Assembly: GCF_000257645.1 (NCBI RefSeq)
Contig: NZ_AJHJ01000015.1
Span: forward strand, 1 to 64,000
Direction: 5' to 3'
DNA: 64,000 bases
Origin: Serratia sp. M24T3
GTDB lineage: Bacteria > Pseudomonadota > Gammaproteobacteria > Enterobacterales > Enterobacteriaceae
Position numbers and translations under genes: made by a program. Positions 44,084 to 53,631 of this stretch are shown here, piece after piece (the stretch's first letter is position 1; the number at the start of each line of letters is the position of its first letter). The notes under the pieces were generated by a model. That model searched no databases. It was not told the DNA's origin and saw only the letters and a list, made by a program, of their open reading frames with translations.

Positions 44084-45165
44084 GTGATTACACTGCCGAG
44101 ACTCTGGTGCAGGCGATCAAGCGCGGCGAAATCATTGAAAATGCCCAGTTGGACGCGGTAACACTCTGCGGGCTGGACTTGTCAGGTGGCTGTTTTATCG
44201 AAGTTAATTTTACTGCCGCCAATTTCAGCGGCAGTAACCTGCATGACACTCAATTTAATGAATGCTCGCTGAACGGCGCGATTTTTACCCAGGCGAATCT
44301 GATAGAAACGCTTTTTAACCAGTGCAGCATGACTGGCGCTATGTTCGCTGACTGCGTTTTTCGAGATTGCCTGTTTAACCAGTGCCGGCTTGAAGAAAGC
44401 GATTTTGATTCGACCATTCATTTAAATACCCAGTTTAACGAGGGGTCGCTGGAAGAAAGCCGCTTTACCTTCGCCAGTCTGGAAAAAAGCGGCTTTATAG
44501 ACACTTCGCTGCTGGGGGCTGATTTTAGCGATGTCGACTGCCAGCAAGGCACGTTTATGAATCTCGACCTGCGAAAAACCACGATGCGCGACAGCCAATT
44601 TGTACGCGGGGTATTTTTTCGCTGCGACCATCGTGAAAACCGCTATCACGGGCAGGATTTTACCGGCAGCCAGTTCACCGAGAACCAGCTGGATCGCGTG
44701 GATTTCAGCAACGCCAGACTAGTGCAATGTAATTTCAGTCAGGCCTCGTTGCAACATGCCAATCTTGGCGGCGTCAATGCGGCACAAACGCTGTTTCCCA
44801 ATGCCAATCTGCAACATGCAATTTGTACGGGTGGATTTTTTGATCGCGCCATTTTCTCGGCCGCAAATGTGCAGCACTGTGATTTCAGCCACAGCCACCT
44901 TTTTCAGGCAGTGATGCAAAACTGTCAGGCCAGCGGTGCCCGTTTTAATCAATGCGACTTAGGCAACAGCGATTTTTCCAATGCTGACGTCAGCCACGCT
45001 GATTTTCGCGATGCGCGGTTCAACCGCAGCCGTTTTCATCGTGCCGAACAGGAAAAAACACAATTCTCATCACGCAGCGGCATTATCGAAAAAGATGCAG
45101 CGCTGTTTGCCGCCGAAGAGTGGCGCAGCAGTGTCGGCCCTGCTTCCACGAATCACAAACTTTAG
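44080..45165 (+). CDS. Pentapeptide-repeat protein of the T6SS spike module
   Basis: 361 aa composed almost wholly (about residues 25-330) of pentapeptide repeats with Cys/Gln-rich variations, e.g. ADFRDARFNRSRF. Such proteins fold into a right-handed quadrilateral beta-helix. It starts in an ATGA overlap with the DUF2169 fusion, and its repeats look related to that protein's C-terminal repeats, so an internal gene duplication is likely. It may act as a structural partner, rigid rod or effector. DNA-mimic activity (as in Qnr/MfpA) is possible but there is no specific evidence. Confidence 0.82.
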   Translation: MSDYTAETLVQAIKRGEIIENAQLDAVTLCGLDLSGGCFIEVNFTAANFSGSNLHDTQFNECSLNGAIFTQANLIETLFNQCSMTGAMFADCVFRDCLFNQCRLEESDFDSTIHLNTQFNEGSLEESRFTFASLEKSGFIDTSLLGADFSDVDCQQGTFMNLDLRKTTMRDSQFVRGVFFRCDHRENRYHGQDFTGSQFTENQLDRVDFSNARLVQCNFSQASLQHANLGGVNAAQTLFPNANLQHAICTGGFFDRAIFSAANVQHCDFSHSHLFQAVMQNCQASGARFNQCDLGNSDFSNADVSHADFRDARFNRSRFHRAEQEKTQFSSRSGIIEKDAALFAAEEWRSSVGPASTNHKL

Positions 45166-45187
45166 AAAGCCCCACAAGGTAATCACT

Positions 45188-45796
45188 ATGAGTGTTGCTG
45201 TGAAAAAACCTACGGTTGCCCATGCCCTGCCCGCGCAAACCTCGGGCCAGGTGGTGGAAATAAAAATCGATGGAAAACTGCTGGTACACAGTGAAGGCCG
45301 CGGCTGGATTTGTCAGCGTGCCGCGAGCTGTTTACTGGAACCGCAGATTGATGACCGCGTGCTGCTGGCCAATTGCGGGGAGAAAATTTGGTTGCTGGCA
45401 GTGCTGGAGCGCGCCGATACGCAGCAGCCGTCGAAGCTCAGCATTGAAGGCGCACTGCACATCACCGCCAGCGAATCCCTGTCATTTAACAGTCCGCAAT
45501 TTAACGTAGAGGCACAACAGGGCGACTGCCGGGTCAAGGTCATGAACTATCGCGGCGAATCACTATCTGCCTGGGTCAATCTGAGCCGAGTGATGGGCAA
45601 ATGCTACGAAAGCGTTTGGCAGAGCGTGACGCAAATCAGCCATCGCCTGCTGCGCAAAACCACTCAGCTGGAACAAGTCCGTGCCGGCCAGCTCGACGTT
45701 AAAGTCGAAGAGTTTTCCCGTATGCATGCCCACACCACGATTATCAGCAGTAAAACGCTGACCAAAGTCGACGCCAAACAGATCCACATGGGTTAA
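45188..45796 (+). CDS. DUF3540 protein of the T6SS spike module
   Basis: 202 aa. Its N-terminal half has an OB-like short barrel pattern (GQVVEIKIDGKLLVHSEGRG ... VLLANCGEKIWLLAVLER) reminiscent of gp5-like spike pieces. The C-terminal half is more helical and beta-rich (SISGALHITASE-like pattern, then VRAGQLDVKVEEFS). DUF3540 genes commonly neighbour DUF2169 and DUF4150 genes in T6SS loci, as here. The correct start is ATG 45188; an in-frame extension to 44981 overlaps the previous gene and is rejected. Its biochemical role is unknown, probably spike assembly or cargo adaptation. Confidence 0.78.
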   Translation: MSVAVKKPTVAHALPAQTSGQVVEIKIDGKLLVHSEGRGWICQRAASCLLEPQIDDRVLLANCGEKIWLLAVLERADTQQPSKLSIEGALHITASESLSFNSPQFNVEAQQGDCRVKVMNYRGESLSAWVNLSRVMGKCYESVWQSVTQISHRLLRKTTQLEQVRAGQLDVKVEEFSRMHAHTTIISSKTLTKVDAKQIHMG

Positions 45797-45826
45797 GAGT
45801 TTTTTAATCGTTAGCAAGGAGTTGCC

Positions 45827-46207
45827 ATGTTTGCCAACTGCCAGTGTGGCGGTACCGATCAGGCACTGCCGGATGTCTGTAAAACCCCGGTCCCCGTGAC
45901 TTATACCAATATTGCCCTGGGCAACACCGCTATTCCGCGCGCCAACAATATTCTGATTGAAAATATGCCCGCGCATAATCTGATGACCATCACCCCGATA
46001 ACCAACGGTGACGAAGCCGGAGTCGACGGCGGCGTGGTGTCGAGCACCTTTATGGGGCCGTCGCGCCACACTACCGGTTCAGTCACCGTGCTGATGCAAG
46101 GCTCACCCGCTACGCGCATGACCAGTACCACGATGCAAAACTCCACCAACGCCGTCGGCGCGCGCATTACCCCCAGCCAGCATATTTTAATGATCCTGGC
46201 GACTTAA
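45827..46207 (+). CDS. DUF4150 PAAR-like spike tip protein
   Basis: 126-aa small protein with the pattern PVPVTYTNIALGNTA, then ASSTFMGPSRHTTGS-like, GSPATRMTSTT, typical of DUF4150/PAAR-like tips that sharpen the VgrG trimer and often carry effectors. Here there is no C-terminal toxin extension, so any cargo must bind separately, perhaps through the DUF2169/pentapeptide proteins upstream. AAGGAG precedes the ATG at 45827. It is the last gene of the spike module. Confidence 0.83.
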   Translation: MFANCQCGGTDQALPDVCKTPVPVTYTNIALGNTAIPRANNILIENMPAHNLMTITPITNGDEAGVDGGVVSSTFMGPSRHTTGSVTVLMQGSPATRMTSTTMQNSTNAVGARITPSQHILMILAT

Positions 46208-46323
46208 GAATTTTTGAAGCAGTAACACAGCAAACGTCGATGTCCGATGAGCTTAATTGATTAAGTCATTCGGTAAAGAAGAGCAGCAATTATCGCTGCG
46301 AGATCAAGCAAGAAGGCTATTTC

Positions 46324-46803
46324 GTGAAAAAAATCATAACTTTGGCATGTCTATTTGCTCTGGCCGGTTGCCAGGCACCCAAGCCGTCGGCACCTACCGA
46401 CGACACCCTTGTCAGCAGCACAGTCGACGGTGTGAGCCTGACCTATCGCCACGTCGTGCAACCGCCAAAAAACTTCACTCCGTTAAATCTGAATTATCGT
46501 GCGCTGTACACCGCCTCAGTGATGAGCAACGCGAGCTACGGCGGCAAGCTAATCAAATACGTTAAAAACGGCGAGCAATTCGAAGTGTTGGGTATTGCCG
46601 AAAGCAATTGGCTGGCTATTTCGGATCGCCCCGATCATCAGCTGATTGGTTATATGCCACTGCAAGCCGCGGTGAAAAGCGATCTTTATGAAGGGGTGAT
46701 TGCTCAGCCTCGTCGGCGTTCGGGCGCAACACAGTGTGTCAAAGTTGACGGCGGCACGCAGGCCTGCCGTCAGGGCAGTTCAGCCACCTGGGTCATTAAA
46801 TAA
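46324..46803 (+). CDS. SH3-like lipoprotein at the head of the T6SS core operon
   Basis: 159-aa lipoprotein. A Sec signal with lipobox LAGCQAP (Cys about 16) predicts lipidation. Residues about 65-125 resemble a bacterial SH3 domain (YTASVMSNASYGGKLIKYVKNGEQFEVLGIAESNWLAIS in part), and there are two further Cys at the C-terminus that may form a disulfide. The start is GTG 46324, shortly after a GAAGG motif. It precedes tssJ by 14 bp and may bind peptidoglycan or help anchor the membrane complex. No name is assigned with confidence. Confidence 0.75.
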   Translation: MKKIITLACLFALAGCQAPKPSAPTDDTLVSSTVDGVSLTYRHVVQPPKNFTPLNLNYRALYTASVMSNASYGGKLIKYVKNGEQFEVLGIAESNWLAISDRPDHQLIGYMPLQAAVKSDLYEGVIAQPRRRSGATQCVKVDGGTQACRQGSSATWVIK

Positions 46804-46817
46804 CTTTCGGGGCGGTA

Positions 46818-47327
46818 ATGATGATCAGACACAATTTTGCCGCCGGGCTGGGCGGTTTGCTGTTGTCAACGCTGCTGCTAACAGGCTGTATGTCCTCGTC
46901 GCATCAGGTGCCCGCCAACTATCGGTTACAGGTTGATAACACGCCAGCCACCAACGGCGGCGCGCCACTTAAGGTCCGCGTACTGCTGCTGAAATCCGAT
47001 GCCGATTTTATGTCTGCCGATTTTTACTCGCTGCAAACCCAGGCCACTACGCTGCTCGGTGCCAATCTGCTCGACACCAATCAGTTCTTCCTGACTCAGG
47101 GAGAGCCAAAGCACAGCCTGACCGGACAACCGCCGCTTGATGCCCATTACCTCGGCATCATCGCGGAATATCAAAATATCAACGGTAAAAAATGGCGCAT
47201 CTCAGTGCCGCTTCCCGAACCGAAGAGCACCAATTTCTACAAGTTCTGGCAAATCTCGGCCGACGAAATGAAGGCGCACATTATTGCCACCAGCAATGGC
47301 TTAAGCATCCAGCAAGACAAAAATTAA
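46818..47327 (+). CDS. tssJ: T6SS outer-membrane lipoprotein TssJ
   Basis: 169 aa with lipobox LLTGCMSS. TssJ is an outer-membrane lipoprotein that binds the periplasmic part of TssM and forms the T6SS membrane complex. The pattern PLKVRVLLLKSDADFMSADFYSL followed by WRISVPLPE is a TssJ hallmark. It is followed by tssK after a few bases. Confidence 0.9.
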   Translation: MMIRHNFAAGLGGLLLSTLLLTGCMSSSHQVPANYRLQVDNTPATNGGAPLKVRVLLLKSDADFMSADFYSLQTQATTLLGANLLDTNQFFLTQGEPKHSLTGQPPLDAHYLGIIAEYQNINGKKWRISVPLPEPKSTNFYKFWQISADEMKAHIIATSNGLSIQQDKN

Positions 47328-47347
47328 ACTGATTGATGGAAGGTCGA

Positions 47348-48691
47348 ATGAATACAGCAGATAAGGTGATATGGACCGAGGGGATGTTTTTACGCCCTCA
47401 CCATTTTCAGCAATCAGAACGTTGGCTTGAAGCCTACAGCCGCAGCTGGGGAAAAATTCAGACGCCCTACTATTGGGGATTTATGTCACTCGAGCTTGAC
47501 GCCTCACTGCTGCGTCAGGGAAAACTGGCCATCGCCTCGGCCAGCGGAATTATGCCCGACGGCACGCCGTTCAATATTACCGGAGCCGATAACGCCCCCG
47601 CCCCGCTGGCACTGCCGGAAAACCAGAGCGACGTCAAAGTCGTGCTCGCACTGCCGGAATGCCGCAGCGGGCGCAATGAAGTGATCTTCTCCGAATCCAG
47701 CGATTCACTGGCACGGCTGGTGACTTTTGAAAATGAGGTCGATGACCTCAACGCTTCTGCCGTCGGCACTGCCGCCATGCAGTTCGGCAAGCTGCGTTTC
47801 AGCCTGATGCTGGAAAGCAGTCTTAATGCTGAATGGACGGCTATTAGCGTGGCGCGCATCACTGGACGCAGCACCGATCGCAGCCTCAAGCTCGACCCGC
47901 AGTTTATTCCGCCGGTGCTTAACGCGCAGAACGATGCGCAGATAACTTCATTCATCAACGATATGCACGGCGTACTCAATCAGCGCAGTGAACAAATGAG
48001 TCAACGGTTGCAGCAGGCAGGTCGTGGCGGCAACTCAGAGATGATCGACTTTATGCTGCTGGCGCTGATTAATCGCCACATCGGGCAGATTTCCCACAGC
48101 CGTCAGTTACCACAGCTGCATCCTGAGCGGCTGTTCAGTGAATGGTTGCAGTTTGCTACCGAGCTTTCAACCTGGTCAGCGACGCGCACGCCGGGCGCTA
48201 CTTTGCCTGTTTATGACCACGACAATCTGGCATGGACTTTCGGCAAGCTGATGCTGCATCTGCGTCAGGGACTGTCGCTGGTAATGGAGGAAAACGCGCT
48301 ACAGCTGACCTTGACCGAACGTTCGCACGGGCTGTTCGTCGCCACTGTTTCCGACGTCAAAATGATTCGCGAACTGGGCTTTGTGCTGGCGGTGAAAGCC
48401 GACGTGCCGAGCGAGATGCTGATGACCCACTTTGCCGCGCAAATGAAAATTGCGCCGGTAACCCGCATCCGCGATCTGGTGCAGCTGCAGCTGCCGGGTA
48501 TCGGCCTGCGCGCCATGCCTGCCGCACCGCGTCAGATACCCTGGCATGCTGGCTATGTCTATTTTGAACTGGAAAAGAGTGGTGATCTGTGGCGTCAGAT
48601 GGAGAAGTCTGAAGCCTTTGCCCTGCATTTGGCGGGGGAGTTTCCCGGACTGGACATGCAGCTTTGGGCTTTGCGCAATCTGCGCGACTGA
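47348..48691 (+). CDS. tssK: T6SS baseplate component TssK
   Basis: 447 aa. TssK is the cytoplasmic trimeric connector between the baseplate and membrane complex. The N-terminal family signature VIWTEGMFLRPHHFQQSERW is intact and fixes the start; ATG 47348 is preceded by GGAAGG. It lies between tssJ and tssL in the expected order. Confidence 0.95.
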   Translation: MNTADKVIWTEGMFLRPHHFQQSERWLEAYSRSWGKIQTPYYWGFMSLELDASLLRQGKLAIASASGIMPDGTPFNITGADNAPAPLALPENQSDVKVVLALPECRSGRNEVIFSESSDSLARLVTFENEVDDLNASAVGTAAMQFGKLRFSLMLESSLNAEWTAISVARITGRSTDRSLKLDPQFIPPVLNAQNDAQITSFINDMHGVLNQRSEQMSQRLQQAGRGGNSEMIDFMLLALINRHIGQISHSRQLPQLHPERLFSEWLQFATELSTWSATRTPGATLPVYDHDNLAWTFGKLMLHLRQGLSLVMEENALQLTLTERSHGLFVATVSDVKMIRELGFVLAVKADVPSEMLMTHFAAQMKIAPVTRIRDLVQLQLPGIGLRAMPAAPRQIPWHAGYVYFELEKSGDLWRQMEKSEAFALHLAGEFPGLDMQLWALRNLRD

Positions 48692-48713
48692 TCAATAGGA
48701 CCTCTATACCTTT

Positions 48714-49976
48714 ATGACTCAGCCACTTTCTATGCAACCACTTTACATGCAACCCAATAGCGCTTCATCGGCCACGGAAAGTGCGACGCCAAACAGCGGA
48801 ATCAACCCGTTGGTGACCGTTGCTAACCCCTTGCTCAACGCCATTCCCCACATCCGTCATTCGGCCACTCACGATAATCCCGATGGCCTGCGCGCGCAGT
48901 TGATTGACGAAGTCCGCCGTTTTGAGGTCCGCTGCCAGCAGGCGCGACTGCCGTATGAGGTGATCATCGGCGCGCGCTATTGCCTGTGCACCGCGCTGGA
49001 TGAAGCCGCCTCGCTGACGCCGTGGGGCAGCCGCAATGTCTGGCCGCGCAGCGGTTTACTGGTGACTTTTCACAATGAAACCTGGGGCGGCGAGAAGTTT
49101 TTCCAACTCCTGGCCAAGCTGTCGCAAAATCCGCAAGAGCATATTTTTCTGCTCGAACTGATTAATGTCTGTCTGCTGCTGGGCTTCGAAGGTCGTTATC
49201 GCATTCTGGAAAATGGTCGCTCACAGCTCGAAACCATGAAGCAGCGTTTATTACAGGTGATCCGCACTGTGCGCGGCGGTTATGCGCCTCCGCTTTCGCC
49301 GCAGCCCATCGACGAGCCTGTCCAGCAAAAACTCTGGCGACCGCTGATTCCCGTGTGGGCGTGGGCGGCCCTGATGGCGCTGATTGGCTGTCTTTTTTAT
49401 ATCGGACTTAACTTCCGCCTAGGGCAATTTACCAGCCCGGTGCTGTCGGCGATTTATCAAACCAATCTGCCGCAGATTGATATTCCGCATCCGGCCAAAC
49501 CGCTGGAGCCGCCGCTGGATCTGCGCCGTTTCCTCAGCCACGAGATAGCACAGGGGCTGGTGACGGTGCGTGATGAATCTGATCGAAGCGTGGTCGTGCT
49601 GCGCGGCGACGGGCTTTTTGATAGCGCCTCAACCAACGCCCGCGAGCGCTACCTACCGGTAATCAGCCGCATCGCTCAGGCCATGGATAATGTCAGCGGC
49701 CAGATTCTTATCACCGGTTATACCGACAACGTGCCTATTCGCAGCGCGCATTTCAGCTCCAACTATGAGCTGTCACTGGCCCGCGCCAAGTCTGTGCAGG
49801 AACTGCTCGCCGAGCATCTCAAGCAGCCGGAACGTATTCGCGCCGAGGGGCGTGGTGAAAACGATCCGCTGGCTCCCAACACTACGGCTGACAATCGTGC
49901 CCGCAACCGTCGGGTAGAAATCACGCTGATGGTGGCGCCAAAACAGACTCAGACCGAACTGAATAGTTTGCGATAA
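48714..49976 (+). CDS. tssL: T6SS membrane protein TssL with C-terminal OmpA domain
   Basis: 420 aa. Residues about 45-215 are the DotU/IcmH cytoplasmic domain (RCQQARLPYEVIIGARYCLCTALDEA), a single transmembrane helix lies about 215-240 (VWAWAALMALIGCLFYIG), and about 300-410 is an OmpA peptidoglycan-binding domain (ITGYTDNVPIRS, NRARNRRVEI). TssL anchors the T6SS complex; the evolved OmpA-bearing form needs no separate TagL. It overlaps neither neighbour and precedes tssM by 14 bp. Confidence 0.95.
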   Translation: MTQPLSMQPLYMQPNSASSATESATPNSGINPLVTVANPLLNAIPHIRHSATHDNPDGLRAQLIDEVRRFEVRCQQARLPYEVIIGARYCLCTALDEAASLTPWGSRNVWPRSGLLVTFHNETWGGEKFFQLLAKLSQNPQEHIFLLELINVCLLLGFEGRYRILENGRSQLETMKQRLLQVIRTVRGGYAPPLSPQPIDEPVQQKLWRPLIPVWAWAALMALIGCLFYIGLNFRLGQFTSPVLSAIYQTNLPQIDIPHPAKPLEPPLDLRRFLSHEIAQGLVTVRDESDRSVVVLRGDGLFDSASTNARERYLPVISRIAQAMDNVSGQILITGYTDNVPIRSAHFSSNYELSLARAKSVQELLAEHLKQPERIRAEGRGENDPLAPNTTADNRARNRRVEITLMVAPKQTQTELNSLR

Positions 49977-49990
49977 GGAAATAATCAGCA

Positions 49991-52900
49991 ATGTTAAGAA
50001 CATTATTGGCCATGATCACCAGCAGACTATTGTGGGGCTTCGTCGGCATTACTGCGATTTGCGTCATGGTCTGGACCATCGGTCCGCTGGTATCGATTGG
50101 CGACTATCGCCCCCTTGAGTCCGAGTTCAACCGCTTTGCCACCGTGCTGGTGCTTTACCTGCTTTGGCTGTGCTTCCGACTGGTACCTCGCGTCTGGCGC
50201 TCATGGCAAAACCGTCGTCTGGTCAGAAGACTGGAAGCCGATAATCGCCCGCAGGAAGAGGCTGCGCCGGTAGAAGATAACCCTGAGCAGCGCCTGCTGA
50301 CCGAGCGTTTTAACGAAGCGACTCAACTGTTGAAAAAAGCGCGTTTCGTGAATCCTAAATCGCGTAAATGGCCCGCCTGGATGCAGTATTTCAGCCGTCA
50401 GTATCTGTATCAACTGCCGTGGTACATCATTATTGGCGCGCCCGGAGCCGGGAAAACTACCGCGCTGGTCAACTCCGGCCTGCATTTTCCGCTGGCAGAA
50501 AAGTTTGGCAAAGCGGCGCTGCGAGGCGTGGGCGGCACGCGCAACTGTGACTGGTGGTTTACCGACGAGGCGATCCTGATTGACACCGCCGGGCGCTATA
50601 CCACGCAGGAAAGTCAGCACGAGCAGGATGCCGGCGAATGGCGCAGCTTTATGTCGCTGCTGAAAAAGTATCGCGCTCGCCAGCCGATTAACGGCGTGAT
50701 GGTGACTATCAGCGTTGCCGACCTGCTCAGTGAATCCGAGCAGGTGCTGCATGCGCAGGCCACCGCGCTGCGCCAGCGTTTGATGGAGCTGCACGATCGC
50801 CTGGGGATTCAGTTTCCGGTCTACGTGATGGTCACCAAAAGTGACCTGATGAAAGGTTTTACCGCCTACTTCTCCGAGTTCAACAAACAGCAGCGTGATC
50901 AGATCTGGGGCTTTACCTGGCCGTGGCGTGAAAGTGAATTAAACCTGCCGCAGGAGTTCGACTATCAGTTTTCTCGCCTCCATCAGCGCCTGAACGACGG
51001 CCTGCCAGACATCATGATCGTTGAGCACGACAGCCAGAAGCGCGCAGAAAGTTATCTGTTCCCGCAGGAATTCCTGTCGCTGCAACCGGTGCTGAAACAG
51101 TATCTCGGCGTGCTGTTTGCCGCCTCTGGTTTTGAGCGCCCTTTGCGACCGCGCGGCGTGTATTTCACCAGCGGGACACAAGAAGGTCTGCCGTTTGACC
51201 GGGTCATGGGTCAGCTTAATCGCGCACTGAACTTGCCGCCGCTGGCCAGCGATACCCGAGGCAATGACTGGCAAAGTCTGGATGCTGCCAATCCTATTCC
51301 GGCGGCGCGCGGGCAGAGTTTTTTCCTGCAGGGCCTGCTGCAAAAAGTCATTTTTCAGGAATCGGGTCTGGCGGGCAGTAATCCCTGGTGGGAAGTCCGC
51401 AACCGGCTGTTTAACTGGATTGGTTACGGGGTAATGACATTTCTGCTGCTGATCGGCATGGCCTGGTGGCTAATCAGTTATTCACATAACAAACAGTATC
51501 TGGCCGATGTGCAAGCCAAGGTGCCAACGCTCGAGAAGCAAAGCGCGGCGCTGCCGCCGCTGAGTCAGAGCGATATTTATACCTTGCAGCCGCTGCTTGG
51601 CAATCTTGAACAACTGCCACAAACGCCAAAAATTGATGTTAATTCACCGCCGTTCTCCTGGCAGGCGGGGCTGTATCGCGGCGATCAGGTGATTGACGCC
51701 TCGCAGTCGCTGTATGAAAAAGCCTTGAAACAGCTATTACTGCCGATTGTTGCCCAGCAGGTAACCAGCTGGTTGCGCAGTGATGACGGCAGTGACGTCG
51801 ATTACAGCTATGAGGCACTCAAGGCCTATCAGATGTTGTATATGCCAAAGCAGTACGACGGCAAGCTGCTCAGAACCTGGATCATGCTCAACCTGCAGCG
51901 CCAACTGCCCGCAGGCGTGACTCAAAGTCAGTTAAAGCAGATTGATGATCATCTCGGCAATCTGCTGGATGACCAGATCAACACCTCGCCCTACGAACGT
52001 GACGACGCGCTGATCGCCCGCGAACAGGCCGTGATTAACCGCGCGCCGGTAGCACAGCGGGTTTATGGTCGACTGAAACGCCTGTTGGTCGCCACGGTGC
52101 CCGGCACGGTAACGCTGGTCGATCTCGGCGGCCCGCAGACGGAGCTCGCCTTTTCACGCAAGAGCGGTCAGCCGATCACCAACGGCATTCCGGGCCTGTT
52201 TACTCCGAAAGGCTATTGGGATTTTTTCAACAAGAATATCGACAGCGTGACCGCCAGCATTCGCACCGACGATGTCTGGGTGCTTAATCGTCAGGGTGAT
52301 TCTGTCCCGCAAAAAGATATGGAAAACACCGTGCGGCAGATGTACATGGAAGATTTTATCGCCCATTGGGACGCCCTGCTCAACGACGTGCAGCTTAATC
52401 ATATTGGCGATCTTGGTCAGCGCATCAACACCGCGCGCATGTTATCGGGCCGAACTTCACCAATGCGTAATCTGATGATTAATGTCAGCCGTTACGTCAC
52501 GCTGGAGCGAGCCGAGAAGAAAAGTACTCAGGGGATGATAGAGAAAGGCAGCGCCATGTTTACCAACACGGCGACCCAGACTTTACAAGCCCTGTTCCGC
52601 GCCCGCAAAGCGGCACAGGACGGCAACCTTGAAGATCCTGAACAGCAAGTGATGGCACATTTTGCACCGATTATCGAGCAGGCGCAGTTTACCGATGCCA
52701 AGAACAAAACGATTCCGTTTGATGAACAGCTGAAAGATATCGATGACCTCTACAGCTATCTGACGGCGGTACAGGACGCCTCCAACACCGGCATTCAGGC
52801 CCCTTCAGGCGATGTCATTTCGCGGATGCAGGCCGATGCCGGTCGCGAGCCGGAGCCGTTCCGCTCGATGTTACTGTCATTGGCCGTGGGTGCCAGCAGT

Positions 52901-53611
52901 GACACGCAGCGCCGCGACATGGCCAATGTGCAAAAGCGCAGCAGCGTTGAGGTCGGCAGTTTCTGTCGCCAGGCGATTGCCGGTCGTTATCCGTTGGTTC
53001 ACAGCTCCTCGGTGGATATCACCCCGGACGATCTGGCGCGCATGTTTGCGCCGGGAACGGGCCTGATGGACACCTTCTTCCGTGAGAATCTGGCGAACAA
53101 GGTCGACACCACGCGAGCCAACTGGCGCTTTGCACCGGGCGTCGACGGTAAAAGCCTGCCGGGCAGCGAATCAATGCTGCGGCCTTTCCAGCAGGCACAG
53201 ACTATTCGCGATGCTTTTTTTGCTACCGGTTCAACTACCCCGTCTTACCGCATCACCATTACGCCGGTCAGCATGGACAACAACATTCTCAACCTGACCC
53301 TCGACGTTGACGGGCAATTGCTGCGTTACAGCCACGGGCCGCAAACGCCGCAGGTGGTGAGCTGGCCGGGACCGGGGCAAACCGGGCAAGTGAGGATGCA
53401 GCTGGGATTAACCGACGGCACCACCGATACGCTGTCCACCTCGGGGCCGTGGGCGCTGAATCGCCTGTTCGACAAGGCCAGACTGTCGCCCGGAAGCACC
53501 AGTCTCAGCCATATCGCCCGCTTCAGCATCAGTGGCCATCAGGTGGAATTGCAATATACCGCCAACAGCATTCGTAATCCCCTCCAGCTGCCGGGTTTTA
53601 GCTGCCCATAA
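49991..53611 (+). CDS. tssM: T6SS membrane ATPase-like component TssM
   Basis: 1206-aa IcmF-family protein of the usual length. Two transmembrane helices near the N-terminus (about 15-35 and 48-68), a cytoplasmic domain with Walker A GAPGAGKTT (149-157), a third helix near 475-495, and a large periplasmic domain ending in FSISGHQVELQYTANS. TssM forms the core of the trans-envelope channel with TssJ and TssL. A canonical Walker motif is kept, suggesting NTP binding. Confidence 0.96.
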   Translation: MLRTLLAMITSRLLWGFVGITAICVMVWTIGPLVSIGDYRPLESEFNRFATVLVLYLLWLCFRLVPRVWRSWQNRRLVRRLEADNRPQEEAAPVEDNPEQRLLTERFNEATQLLKKARFVNPKSRKWPAWMQYFSRQYLYQLPWYIIIGAPGAGKTTALVNSGLHFPLAEKFGKAALRGVGGTRNCDWWFTDEAILIDTAGRYTTQESQHEQDAGEWRSFMSLLKKYRARQPINGVMVTISVADLLSESEQVLHAQATALRQRLMELHDRLGIQFPVYVMVTKSDLMKGFTAYFSEFNKQQRDQIWGFTWPWRESELNLPQEFDYQFSRLHQRLNDGLPDIMIVEHDSQKRAESYLFPQEFLSLQPVLKQYLGVLFAASGFERPLRPRGVYFTSGTQEGLPFDRVMGQLNRALNLPPLASDTRGNDWQSLDAANPIPAARGQSFFLQGLLQKVIFQESGLAGSNPWWEVRNRLFNWIGYGVMTFLLLIGMAWWLISYSHNKQYLADVQAKVPTLEKQSAALPPLSQSDIYTLQPLLGNLEQLPQTPKIDVNSPPFSWQAGLYRGDQVIDASQSLYEKALKQLLLPIVAQQVTSWLRSDDGSDVDYSYEALKAYQMLYMPKQYDGKLLRTWIMLNLQRQLPAGVTQSQLKQIDDHLGNLLDDQINTSPYERDDALIAREQAVINRAPVAQRVYGRLKRLLVATVPGTVTLVDLGGPQTELAFSRKSGQPITNGIPGLFTPKGYWDFFNKNIDSVTASIRTDDVWVLNRQGDSVPQKDMENTVRQMYMEDFIAHWDALLNDVQLNHIGDLGQRINTARMLSGRTSPMRNLMINVSRYVTLERAEKKSTQGMIEKGSAMFTNTATQTLQALFRARKAAQDGNLEDPEQQVMAHFAPIIEQAQFTDAKNKTIPFDEQLKDIDDLYSYLTAVQDASNTGIQAPSGDVISRMQADAGREPEPFRSMLLSLAVGASSDTQRRDMANVQKRSSVEVGSFCRQAIAGRYPLVHSSSVDITPDDLARMFAPGTGLMDTFFRENLANKVDTTRANWRFAPGVDGKSLPGSESMLRPFQQAQTIRDAFFATGSTTPSYRITITPVSMDNNILNLTLDVDGQLLRYSHGPQTPQVVSWPGPGQTGQVRMQLGLTDGTTDTLSTSGPWALNRLFDKARLSPGSTSLSHIARFSISGHQVELQYTANSIRNPLQLPGFSCP

Positions 53612-53631
53612 GCCGTGAAAGGAAAAACAAG

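Noticed and set aside
50201..50794. 197-aa minus-strand ORF
   Set aside because: Antisense to the conserved TssM nucleotide-binding domain; no own features.
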